Assembly: GCA_003500165.1 (NCBI GenBank)
Contig: DNSZ01000303.1
Location: 1 to 9,700 of the forward strand
Source of the DNA: Paracoccaceae bacterium
GTDB lineage: Bacteria > Pseudomonadota > Alphaproteobacteria > Rhodobacterales > Rhodobacteraceae
Length of the DNA: 9,700 bases
Reading direction: 5' to 3'
Position 1 is the stretch's first letter. The number at the start of each line of letters is the position of its first letter. This document shows positions 1 to 6,145 of this stretch, piece after piece. The notes under the pieces were generated by a model. It was not told the origin of the DNA. It saw nothing but the letters and a program-made list of their open reading frames with translations, and did not search any database. The translations under genes and the position numbers were made by a program.

Positions 1-175
1 CGCCGCGCGGCGGGCGCCTCCCCGATGTTGCCGCATCGCGACTGCGAGCCCGAATTCGAGGGACGCGCCCCGTCATACCAAGGCGCGACAAGCATGACGC
101 GTCACGCCCGGGTATCTGGCCCGGCACACCGGATCAGCGTTCACGTTCAGACCCGGGTCCATCTGGCGGAAATGG
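1..175. other. unassigned left edge, no gene recognised
   Basis: I recognise no gene here. Several frames stay open to the left edge, including minus-strand reading from ATG at 76 or 95, but too little is visible to judge them and no family motif appears. One plus-strand frame stays open across the tRNA-Leu gene and is not credible. A perfect 10-base palindrome, TGACGCGTCA, lies at 95-104 and continues as matching CG/GC flanks after one mismatch. It could be an operator for a minus-strand gene beyond the edge, or chance. The stretch lies downstream of the tRNA; I see no clear T-run terminator. Confidence 0.4.
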
Positions 176-261
176 TGGTGCGGGCGGCCGGAGTCGAACC
201 GGCACGGCCTATCGGCCCAGGCATTTTAAGTGCCATGTGTCTACCATTCCACCACGCCCGC
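176..261 (-). tRNA. tRNA-Leu, anticodon UAA
   Basis: Read on the minus strand, this is an 86-nt class II tRNA. The acceptor stem pairs GCGGGCG (255-261) with CGCCCGC (180-186), followed by the encoded 3' ACCA (176-179). The anticodon loop reads CTTAAAA, giving anticodon UAA (226-228) and decoding UUA. The T arm is GCCGG-TTCGACT-CCGGC. A long variable arm with a GGCC/GGCC stem is typical of leucine tRNAs. The first base pair of the anticodon stem is a U-U mismatch and the other four pair. UUA is a rare codon in a genome this GC-rich, so this is probably a low-demand isoacceptor. It is divergent from mtgA; the 211 bases between them hold no promoter I would defend. Confidence 0.96.
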
Positions 262-472
262 ATCGCGTTTTCCGGGCCGGTCCGGGCCCGGCACCTGCCC
301 TATCGCCCCGGGGCTGCAGGAACAATGCGCTTCCCCGGCGAAGCACCGTGCGCCCGGCTTCCCGGCGCCCGCCATTTCACCACACGGGCAGGCCCATGCA
401 AGCCAGCCGGTCAGGCGCCACTGGCAACGCCACCCCTTTTCCGCGCCGCGCACCCGGGCTAGGCCCTTGCCC

Positions 473-1177
473 ATGGCAAGACAGGCGGCAGCGAAGATGC
501 GGGCCGGGCCCGTCCGGCGGCTCTGGCGCGGGCTGGCAAGGGCCATTGGTGCCCTGATCCTGGCTGCAATCGCGGTGGTCGCGCTGTTTGCATTCATCAA
601 CCCGCCGCGCGGGCCCTATATGTGGGCCGAAGCGATCCGCCTGGGCGGGATCGAGCGCGACTGGGTCGCGATCGGGGATGTCTCGCCCCATTTGCCGCGC
701 GCCCTGGTTGCCGCCGAAGACGCCAATTTCTGCCGCCATTGGGGCTTTGACATGGGGGCGATCCGTGCCGTGATCGCCGAGGGCGGGCAACGCGGCGCCT
801 CGACCATCTCGCAGCAAACCGTCAAGAACGTGTTTCTGTGGCAGGGCCGCAGCTGGCTGCGCAAGTCACTCGAGGCGGCGCTGACCCCGCCGGTCGAACT
901 GTTCTGGAGCAAGCGTCGCATCCTCGAAATCTACCTCAACGTCGCCGAATTCGACGAAGGCGTGTTCGGGGCCGAAGCCGCGGCGCAGCACTATTTCGGC
1001 CGCCCGGCGCGGGACCTCACACTCGACCAGGCCGCGCGCCTCGCCGCCGTTCTGCCCGACCCAAAGGCCCGCTCGCCCCGGGCCGAGACCGGGTTTCTGC
1101 GGCGACGCGCCGCGGCGATCGCGGACGGCGCGGAGACGATCCGCCGCGATGGCCGGGCGACCTGCTTCGAGCGTTGA
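473..1177 (+). CDS. mtgA: monofunctional peptidoglycan glycosyltransferase MtgA
   Basis: Polymerises lipid II into glycan strands at the periplasmic face of the inner membrane. It has a GT51 domain without a transpeptidase domain. From the ATG at 473 the protein has 234 residues, close to the roughly 240 usual for MtgA. A basic N-terminus is followed by one membrane segment at about 25-42 (ALILAAIAVVALFAFI). GT51 motifs follow in order: EDANFCRHWG with catalytic Glu82; GASTISQQTVKN at 108-119; RKSLE with the second catalytic Glu134; and KRRILEIYLN at 147-156. The spacing between the two glutamates is like that of E. coli PBP1b. A second in-frame ATG at 497 would shorten it by 8 residues; neither start has a strong ribosome site. 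The frame is open further upstream, but that extension overlaps the tRNA and lacks family resemblance. Confidence 0.93.
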   Translation: MARQAAAKMRAGPVRRLWRGLARAIGALILAAIAVVALFAFINPPRGPYMWAEAIRLGGIERDWVAIGDVSPHLPRALVAAEDANFCRHWGFDMGAIRAVIAEGGQRGASTISQQTVKNVFLWQGRSWLRKSLEAALTPPVELFWSKRRILEIYLNVAEFDEGVFGAEAAAQHYFGRPARDLTLDQAARLAAVLPDPKARSPRAETGFLRRRAAAIADGAETIRRDGRATCFER

Positions 1178-1180
1178 AAA

Positions 1181-1196
1181 CCCCGCCCGTTCGGGG
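1181..1196 (+). other. short GC hairpin between mtgA and the GST gene
   Basis: CCCCG (1181-1185) and CGGGG (1192-1196) can form a 5-bp stem with a 6-base loop. It starts 3 bases after the mtgA stop and ends 12 bases before the next ATG. There is no T-run. It may weakly attenuate or process the message between mtgA and the GST gene; it is too short to call a terminator. Confidence 0.3.
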
Positions 1197-1208
1197 CTAG
1201 AGGGGGAC

Positions 1209-1874
1209 ATGATCCGGCTTTATCATTCGCTGCTGTCCCCGTTCTGCCGCAAGGTCCGCCTGGTGCTGGGCGAAAAGAAGATCGAGGCCGAACTGATCGA
1301 GGAACGCTACTGGGAGCGGCGTGCCGATTTCATCCGCATGAACCCGACCGGCAAGGTGCCGGTGCTGCGCGACGGCGCCGTGACGCTTGGCGACAGCCAG
1401 GCGATCTGCGAATATCTGGAAGAGACCCGGCCAAACCCCGCGCTGCTGCCCGGCGACCCGGCCGAACGGGCCGAAATCCGCCGCCTGGTGTTTCTTTTCG
1501 ACGACACGTTTCACCACACGGTCACGTCGAAACTGCTGTATGAACGCGTCCACAAGAAGGTGATGGGGCTGGGCACGCCCGACTCCCGCAACGTCAAATC
1601 GGGCGCGCAGAAGATCAAGGCGCATCTCGACTACATGAACGGGCTCCTCGAACAGCGCCGCTGGCTGGCGGGCGAAAGACTGACGCTGGCCGATTTTGCC
1701 GCGGCGGCGCATCTGTCCTGCCTCGACTATATCTCGGACGTCGCCTGGGACCGCGCCCCGGCGGTCCGCGAATGGTATGCGCTGATCAAGTCCCGCCCGT
1801 CCTTCCGGCCCTTGCTGGCGGATCAGATCCCGGGCTTTCCGCAACCAACCCACTATGCGGATCTCGACTTTTGA
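1209..1874 (+). CDS. glutathione S-transferase family protein
   Basis: A 221-residue cytosolic GST-fold protein, the usual family length. The N-terminal thioredoxin-like domain (about 1-78) carries SPFCRK at 10-15, with Cys13 in the position of the catalytic cysteine of omega/beta-like GSTs. NPTGKVPVL follows, with the conserved cis-proline that contacts glutathione, then the glutathione-binding DSQAICEYLEE. The rest is the all-helical C-terminal domain, with LAGERLTLADFAAAAHLSCL as the usual N-capping/hydrophobic-staple region. The start at 1209 is fixed by a strong ribosome site, AGAGGGGG at 1199-1206. Its stop overlaps the likely start of queG, so the two are probably translated as a pair. 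The substrate cannot be read from sequence: detoxification, thiol reduction (suggested by the cysteine) or a role linked to queuosine are all possible. The family is sure, the function open. Confidence 0.9.
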   Translation: MIRLYHSLLSPFCRKVRLVLGEKKIEAELIEERYWERRADFIRMNPTGKVPVLRDGAVTLGDSQAICEYLEETRPNPALLPGDPAERAEIRRLVFLFDDTFHHTVTSKLLYERVHKKVMGLGTPDSRNVKSGAQKIKAHLDYMNGLLEQRRWLAGERLTLADFAAAAHLSCLDYISDVAWDRAPAVREWYALIKSRPSFRPLLADQIPGFPQPTHYADLDF

Positions 1875-2926
1875 CAGGGGCCGAAGCGGCCGCGCTGACC
1901 GCCCGGCTGAAGGCGCGGGCGCGGGCCGAGGGATTTGCCGCCGCCGGTATCTGCGCGCCCGACGCGATTCCGCGCGCGCCGGCGCGACTGGCGCGCTTCC
2001 TGGCGCTGGGGTGGCATGGTCAGATGGGCTGGATGGAACGCCGGGCGGACTGGCGCGGCGACCCGCGCGTGCTGTGGGCCGAGGCGCGATCGGTGATCAT
2101 GCTGGCCGATCTCTATACGCCCGACGGCGACCCGCTGGCCACGCTGGGGCAGGCGGACCGCGCCACCATCTCGGTCTATGCGCGCGGCCGGGACTATCAC
2201 GACGTGATCAAGAAGCGGCTGAAACGGCTCGGTCGCTGGCTGATCGAGCAGGCCCCGGGCGCCCGGATCAAGGTCTTCGTCGATACCGCGCCGCTGATGG
2301 AAAAGCCGCTGGCGCAGGCGGCGGGCCTCGGCTGGCAGGGCAAGCACACCAATCTGCTCGCGCGCGATCTCGGCAACTGGTTCTTTCTGGGCGCCATCCT
2401 GACCACGCTCGAACTGCCCCGCGACGACCCGGCGGAGGCGCATTGCGGCCGCTGCCGCGCCTGCCTCGACATCTGCCCGACCGATGCCTTCCCGGCGCCG
2501 TTCACGCTCGACGCCCGGCGCTGCATCTCCTATCTGACGATCGAGCATCGCGGGCCGGTCGACCCCGCGCTGCGCCCCGCGCTCGGCAACCGGATCTATG
2601 GCTGCGACGATTGCCTGGCGGTGTGTCCGTGGAACAAGTTCGCGCAATCCGCGCAGGAGGCGAAGTACACCGCCCGAGACGATCTGCGGGCGCCGCATCT
2701 GGCAGCGCTGGCAGGGCTCGACGATGCCGGCTTTGGGGCACGCTTCGCGGGCTCGCCGATCAAGCGCATCGGGCGCGACCGGTTCCTGCGCAACGTGCTG
2801 TATGCGATCGGCAATTCGGCCGATCCCACGCTGGGCGCGGCGGCCGCGCCGCATTGCGACGACCCCGATCCGGCGGTCGCGGACGCGGCACGCTGGGCGC
2901 TGAACCGGCTGCGGGCAACCGCATGA
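1871..2926 (+). CDS. queG: epoxyqueuosine reductase QueG
   Basis: Catalyses the last step of queuosine synthesis, reducing epoxyqueuosine to queuosine at the wobble base of GUN-anticodon tRNAs, using cobalamin and two [4Fe-4S] clusters. From the start chosen it has 351 residues. Visible are the RGRDYHDVIKKRLKRL substrate/cobalamin region (106-120); FVDTAPLMEK with the presumed catalytic Asp138; a ferredoxin-like cluster motif with Cys192, 195, 198 and 202; a second set with Cys218, 245, 248 and 252 (CDDCLAVCPWNKF); and a C-terminal helical, HEAT-like tail ending in RWALNRL. The preferred start is TTG at 1871, which shares bases with the TGA of the GST gene and has a weak CGGA upstream. The alternative ATG at 1772 lies 103 bases inside the GST gene, and the extra residues do not resemble QueG. 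Identity is firm; the start is less so. Confidence 0.93.
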   Translation: MTGAEAAALTARLKARARAEGFAAAGICAPDAIPRAPARLARFLALGWHGQMGWMERRADWRGDPRVLWAEARSVIMLADLYTPDGDPLATLGQADRATISVYARGRDYHDVIKKRLKRLGRWLIEQAPGARIKVFVDTAPLMEKPLAQAAGLGWQGKHTNLLARDLGNWFFLGAILTTLELPRDDPAEAHCGRCRACLDICPTDAFPAPFTLDARRCISYLTIEHRGPVDPALRPALGNRIYGCDDCLAVCPWNKFAQSAQEAKYTARDDLRAPHLAALAGLDDAGFGARFAGSPIKRIGRDRFLRNVLYAIGNSADPTLGAAAAPHCDDPDPAVADAARWALNRLRATA

Positions 2927-2974
2927 CCCCCCGGCCGGCCTTCGTCTTGGTCGAAATATCCTCGGGGGGGTCCG

Positions 2975-2993
2975 GGGGGGCGAAGCGCCCCCC
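2975..2993. terminator. strong GC hairpin between convergent queG and ruvB
   Basis: GGGGGGCG (2975-2982) pairs perfectly with CGCCCCCC (2986-2993) around a 3-base loop. It lies 48 bases past the queG stop and 24 bases past the ruvB stop on the other strand, so it could terminate both. No T-run follows on either strand, so intrinsic termination is uncertain; it could act as a 3'-end stabiliser or with Rho. It sits in a characteristic stretch: an AT-richer GAAATATC at 2953-2960, a G-run, then the hairpin. I recall similar blocks between genes in Rhodobacteraceae. Confidence 0.55.
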
Positions 2994-3017
2994 GGGCGGT
3001 CGGCCACGGGCGCCGCC

Positions 3018-4052
3018 TCATCCCCCCTCCTCGAACAGGCCGGGCTGGCCCGGCAATTCGGGCGCGGCGAGGCCCAGATGCGTCCAGGCCGCCCGGGTCA
3101 GCGCCCGGCCCCGCGGGGTCCGCTGAATCAGCCCCTGCTGCAGCAGGAACGGCTCGATCACCTCTTCGAGCGAATCGCGCGCCTCCGACAGCGCCGCCGA
3201 CAGCGTGTCGAGCCCCGCCGGCCCGCCCTGATGGGTCTCGGCCAGATAAGCGAGATAGCGCCGGTCGGCGCCGTCAAGGCCCAGCCCATCGACCCCCAGC
3301 GCGGTCAGCGCCCGGTCGGCGATGGCCGCCGTGATCCGCCCGTCGCCCTCGACGAGCGCGAAATCGGCGACCCGGCGCAACAGCCGCCCCGCGACCCTCG
3401 GCGTGCCGCGCGCGCGCCGCGCGATCTCGGCCGCGCCATCGGGCTCGGCCTCGGCCCCCATCAGCCGGCCCGCGCGGGTGACGATGGCGTGCAGCTCGGC
3501 CTCGGTGTAGTATTCCAGCCGGACGGGGATGCCGAAGCGGTCGCGCAGCGGTGTGGTCAAGAGCCCCAGCCGGGTGGTGGCCCCGACCAGGGTAAAGGGC
3601 TGCAGATCGATCCGGACCGAGCGCGCGGCCGGCCCCTCGCCGATCACCAGATCGAGCGCATAGTCCTCCATCGCCGGGTAGAGCACCTCCTCGACCGCCG
3701 GGGCGAGGCGGTGGATCTCGTCGATGAAGAGCACGTCGCGCGGCTCCAGATTGGTCAGGATCGCGGCCAGGTCGCCGGCACGGGCCAGCACCGGCCCCGA
3801 GGTCATGCGAAACCCCACGCCCAGTTCGCGCGACACGATCTGCGCCAGCGTCGTCTTGCCCAGCCCGGGCGGCCCGTGAAACAGCGCGTGATCCATCGCC
3901 GCCCCGCGCCGCCGCGCGCTTTCCACGAAGATCGCCAGATTGGCCCGCGCCTCGGCCTGGCCGATGAACGCATCCAGCGTCTGCGGGCGCAGCGCCGGGT
4001 CGGGGTCGCCGGGGCGCGAGCCGCCGCGCAGATCGGGATCGGGATCGGTCAT
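3018..4052 (-). CDS. ruvB: Holliday junction branch migration ATPase RuvB
   Basis: Hexameric AAA+ motor that, with RuvA, drives branch migration of Holliday junctions in recombinational repair. It has 344 residues, normal for the family. Walker A is GPPGLGKT (60-67) and Walker B LFIDEIH (108-114). Sensor 1 is GATTR (157-161). PLRDRFG follows at 168-174, the arginine-finger/sensor-2 neighbourhood. The C-terminal winged helix ends with RTPRGRALT and WTHLGL. The ATG at 4052 overlaps the stop of the upstream GIY-YIG gene by 4 bases (ATGA), implying coupled translation; the ribosome site is weak, which fits coupling. Reading is open further upstream, but that part lies inside the GIY-YIG gene in another frame and is not RuvB-like. 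ybgC-tolQRA, which I would expect downstream of ruvB in relatives, is not present; queG converges instead. Confidence 0.96.
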   Translation of the reverse strand: MTDPDPDLRGGSRPGDPDPALRPQTLDAFIGQAEARANLAIFVESARRRGAAMDHALFHGPPGLGKTTLAQIVSRELGVGFRMTSGPVLARAGDLAAILTNLEPRDVLFIDEIHRLAPAVEEVLYPAMEDYALDLVIGEGPAARSVRIDLQPFTLVGATTRLGLLTTPLRDRFGIPVRLEYYTEAELHAIVTRAGRLMGAEAEPDGAAEIARRARGTPRVAGRLLRRVADFALVEGDGRITAAIADRALTALGVDGLGLDGADRRYLAYLAETHQGGPAGLDTLSAALSEARDSLEEVIEPFLLQQGLIQRTPRGRALTRAAWTHLGLAAPELPGQPGLFEEGG

Positions 4053-4921
4053 GCGTTCAACCCGTGGCGGCGGGTATCCAGCCGCGCGATCCAGGTCATC
4101 TCGCGCGCGATCACATCCTCGGCCGGGTCGTCGGGCGCCATCCGTTCGAGAATTGCGAAGTGAAAATGTGCCGGGTTGCGCGCGCGCAGCTTGGCGGTGA
4201 TGCCTTGGTCGCCCTGCACATGCGCGCGCCACCGCCCCAGCAAATTGTCCGCGCCATAGGCAGACCCGACATAGCGTGCGCCGTCGGTCTGATCGACGAT
4301 CAGATAGACCCCGCGCCATTCGCGCAGCCGGGCCGCCCAGCTTGCCGGGAGCGCGCGCAGTTCCAGCCCGGTCACGATCATCTCCGCCCAATCGGGCGGC
4401 GCGGCCGACAGCGCATTCTGGGCCTCGATTGCCGCAATCTCGACATCGAAGTTCTCCGCCAGGCGCATCATGTTCCGGGCGGTCGGGTTCGCGATACGCA
4501 GCCGCCCGGTATAGTCGGACATGGCCGTGGATGGGACCAGATCGAACCACGTCCAGTTCCCCTCCGGTTCCCCCGCGAACTCAAGGCACGTCCCGAACTC
4601 CTCGATCAGAACGCGGACATTCGGGTCCGCGCCAATCTCCCGGCGCGGCCGGTCGCGACATCCGGCAACCGTCCAAAGCCCTGCAAACAGCATGGTCAAG
4701 TCGGGCATTTGGACAAAGGATGCGAGGTTTTGCCGCCTGCGCAGGGTCGCCGCTGGGTCTCCTTTTTGGGTGCTCTGATAGGCGGTGAACACATCGCGCC
4801 GTTCCTGCGCCAGCCAAGGCAAGGCGCGCGCAAGCCGGGGTTCGGGAACCCGGTGCAGCGCCGCTGCGATGCTAGCGGGGGCGAGCCGCTCAGCCGCGAA
4901 GATATGGTTCAGCGTCAACAT
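4049..4921 (-). CDS. GIY-YIG nuclease-family protein inserted between ruvA and ruvB
   Basis: A 290-residue protein with a C-terminal GIY-YIG endonuclease domain (about 202-290). GVY at 204-206 and YVG at 217-219 are spaced as in I-TevI. Arg230 lies in NLLGRW. The metal-binding Glu273 lies in IAREMTW, and Asn289 in the terminal HGLN. All canonical catalytic positions seem intact, so activity is plausible. The N-terminal 190 residues have no named domain that I recognise. FTAYQ at 45-49 and LFAGLW at 78-83 recall the uncharacterised front half of stand-alone bacterial GIY-YIG proteins ending in YVGSA..GRW. The ATG lies 3 bases past the ruvA stop, with a G-rich ribosome site across that stop; the gene's own stop overlaps the ruvB ATG. 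Hand-counted 60-base lines give 55-63% GC, against about 72% in ruvB, suggesting acquisition. Target and role are unknown; branched DNA is an inference from context only. Confidence 0.85.
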   Translation of the reverse strand: MLTLNHIFAAERLAPASIAAALHRVPEPRLARALPWLAQERRDVFTAYQSTQKGDPAATLRRRQNLASFVQMPDLTMLFAGLWTVAGCRDRPRREIGADPNVRVLIEEFGTCLEFAGEPEGNWTWFDLVPSTAMSDYTGRLRIANPTARNMMRLAENFDVEIAAIEAQNALSAAPPDWAEMIVTGLELRALPASWAARLREWRGVYLIVDQTDGARYVGSAYGADNLLGRWRAHVQGDQGITAKLRARNPAHFHFAILERMAPDDPAEDVIAREMTWIARLDTRRHGLNA

Positions 4922-4924
4922 CCC

Positions 4925-5599
4925 CTACCCCCCCGGCGCCAGCCGCCGCAGCGCCGCGCGGATCAGCGCGGGCGTATCCCCGGCCTCACCCTCGGCCTCG
5001 GCCACCGCGCGCGCGGCCTCGGCCGGGCCATAGCCCAGATGCCCCAGCGCCGACAAAGCCTCGGCCCGGGCGCCCGCGGCCGCCGCCCCGGGCGGCGGCG
5101 CCGGGGCCGGGGGCTCGATGCCCCCGGTCCCGGCCCCCCCGGGCGGAGCGCCCGGATCGGCGAGGCCCGGCGCCCCGCCATCGGCCAGCGCCATCGCCTC
5201 GGGGGCCTTTTCCTTCAACTCGTTGACGATCCGCTGGGCGATCTTCGGACCCACGCCCGGGGCCGCGCGCAGGCTGGCCCAGTCGCCCAGCGCGATCGCC
5301 CGGCCCAGCGTGGCCTCGTCCAGCGCGCCCTGGATCGCCAGCGCGGCACGCGGCCCCACCCCCTGCACGCTGGTCAGCAACCGGTGCCAGGCCCGCGCCG
5401 CTGGCGTGAGAAAGCCGTAAAGCTGCATCAGATCCTCGCGCACCACCAGTTCGGTATAGACCACCACCATGGCCCCCAGCCCCGGCAGCGCGGCGCGGGT
5501 GCGGTCGGAACAGAACACCTCATAGCCCACGCCGGCGACGTCGATCAGCACATGGTCGGCCGCGATGGCGGCCACCGTGCCGCGCAGCCGCCCGATCAC
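4925..5599 (-). CDS. ruvA: Holliday junction DNA helicase subunit RuvA, long linker
   Basis: Tetrameric junction-binding protein that holds the Holliday junction in a square-planar form and loads RuvB. The N-terminal OB-fold domain starts MIGRLRGTV. Domain II carries two helix-hairpin-helix motifs, LTSVQGVGPRAAL (75-87) and APGVGPKIAQRIVNELKEK (113-131). The C-terminal RuvB-binding domain is at about 179-220 (ALSALGHLGYGPAEA). Length is 224 residues, about 20 more than the usual roughly 203. The excess is a Gly/Pro/Ala-rich linker between domains II and III (about 138-178). The start is GTG at 5599, which overlaps the ruvC stop as GTGA; there is no good independent ribosome site, so translation is probably coupled to ruvC. 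The TAG stop is followed 3 bases later by the GIY-YIG gene rather than by ruvB. Confidence 0.95.
   Translation of the reverse strand: MIGRLRGTVAAIAADHVLIDVAGVGYEVFCSDRTRAALPGLGAMVVVYTELVVREDLMQLYGFLTPAARAWHRLLTSVQGVGPRAALAIQGALDEATLGRAIALGDWASLRAAPGVGPKIAQRIVNELKEKAPEAMALADGGAPGLADPGAPPGGAGTGGIEPPAPAPPPGAAAAGARAEALSALGHLGYGPAEAARAVAEAEGEAGDTPALIRAALRRLAPGG
5101..5133. repeat. 14-bp inverted repeat inside the ruvA linker
   Basis: Bases 5101-5114 and 5120-5133 are complementary over 14 positions around the 5-base spacer TCGAT, with a single non-Watson-Crick position (5106/5128). It is G-T on the plus strand and A-C in the ruvA message. It encodes RuvA residues 156-167, in the middle of the enlarged Gly/Pro/Ala linker. 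It could be a hairpin in the message that slows translation between domains, a remnant of a small palindromic insertion that lengthened the linker, or a by-product of GC-rich codons for Gly and Pro. Confidence 0.6.
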
Positions 5600-6084
5600 G
5601 CCGGCACCCGTCTTGCGGTCTGCAGATGGTGGGCATGGCAGATCGCCACCGCCAGCGCGTCGGCCGCATCCGGCCCGGCCGGCCGCGCCCCGGGCAACAG
5701 CATCGCCACCATATGGGCGATCTGCGCCTTGTCGGCATGGCCGGTGCCGACCACGGCCTTCTTGACCGCATTGGGGGCGTATTCGGCCACCGGCAGGCCA
5801 GCCCGCGCCGGCACCAGCAGCGCGATGCCGCGCGCATGGCCAAGCTTCAGCGTCGCCGCACCGTCGCGCGAGACGAACGTCTGCTCCACCGCGACGGCGG
5901 CGGGGTCGGCGGCCTCGACCACCGCCGAGAGCAGCGCGAACAACTCCGCCAGCCGCGCCGCCAGCGGCGCCCGCGGCGCGGGCACGCAGACCCCGCTCGA
6001 CACATGCCGAAGCCGGCTGCCATCGACAGCAACGACGCCCCAGCCGGTGCGCCGGAGCCCCGGATCGAGTCCCATGATCCGCAT
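5596..6084 (-). CDS. ruvC: Holliday junction resolvase RuvC
   Basis: RNase H-fold endonuclease that makes paired nicks in Holliday junctions, working with RuvAB. It has 162 residues, slightly below the roughly 173 of E. coli. All four acidic catalytic residues are visible: Asp7 in GLDPGLRRTGWG, Glu67 in AVEQTF, and Asp139 and Asp142 in PDAADALA. The substrate-helix region KLGHARGIALL and the APNAVKKAVVGTGHADK segment are also typical. The start ATG at 6084 follows an AGGA ribosome site at about 8 bases; an internal ATG at 6075 is less likely. The frame is open far upstream, but nothing there resembles RuvC. It is first in the ruvC-ruvA-nuclease-ruvB operon, and its stop overlaps the ruvA GTG start by 4 bases. 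Confidence 0.95.
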   Translation of the reverse strand: MRIMGLDPGLRRTGWGVVAVDGSRLRHVSSGVCVPAPRAPLAARLAELFALLSAVVEAADPAAVAVEQTFVSRDGAATLKLGHARGIALLVPARAGLPVAEYAPNAVKKAVVGTGHADKAQIAHMVAMLLPGARPAGPDAADALAVAICHAHHLQTARRVPA

Positions 6085-6115
6085 GCCTGTCCTGCCCGAT
6101 TTCGTTGTTTCGGAA

Positions 6116-6145
6116 ATCCTAGCACGAAGCGCGAACATCCGCCAA
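6116..6145 (-). promoter_or_regulatory. candidate sigma70-type promoter for the ruvC operon
   Basis: On the minus strand, TTGGCG (6140-6145) and TAGGAT (6116-6121) are separated by 18 bases. They match four of six consensus bases at -35 and four of six at -10. Transcription would start near 6109, leaving a leader of about 25 bases with the AGGA ribosome site before the ruvC ATG. The location suits the only operon reading this way. I see no clear LexA-type SOS site (GTTC-N7-GTTC) overlapping it. Confidence 0.45.

Noticed and set aside
25..462. plus-strand open frame across the left end
   Set aside because: It runs straight through the tRNA-Leu gene in antisense and has no family-like sequence.
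230..472. 81-codon upstream extension of mtgA
   Set aside because: It starts inside the tRNA gene and gives a Pro/Arg/His-rich leader unlike any MtgA N-terminus. The ATG at 473 gives normal family length and a proper membrane anchor.
1853..3007. 384-codon minus-strand frame opposite queG, and a 423-codon plus-strand frame overlapping it
   Set aside because: queG, with its two iron-sulfur cluster motifs, occupies the region. The others are low-complexity Arg/Ala/Pro shadows.
4053..4550. N-terminal extension of RuvB
   Set aside because: The region is the GIY-YIG gene in its own frame, and the extension lacks RuvB features. ATG 4052 gives the canonical length.
6085..6145. LexA (SOS) box upstream of ruvC
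   Set aside because: Searched by eye for GTTC-N7-GTTC, the alphaproteobacterial type. GTTC-like words occur singly, not at the right spacing.
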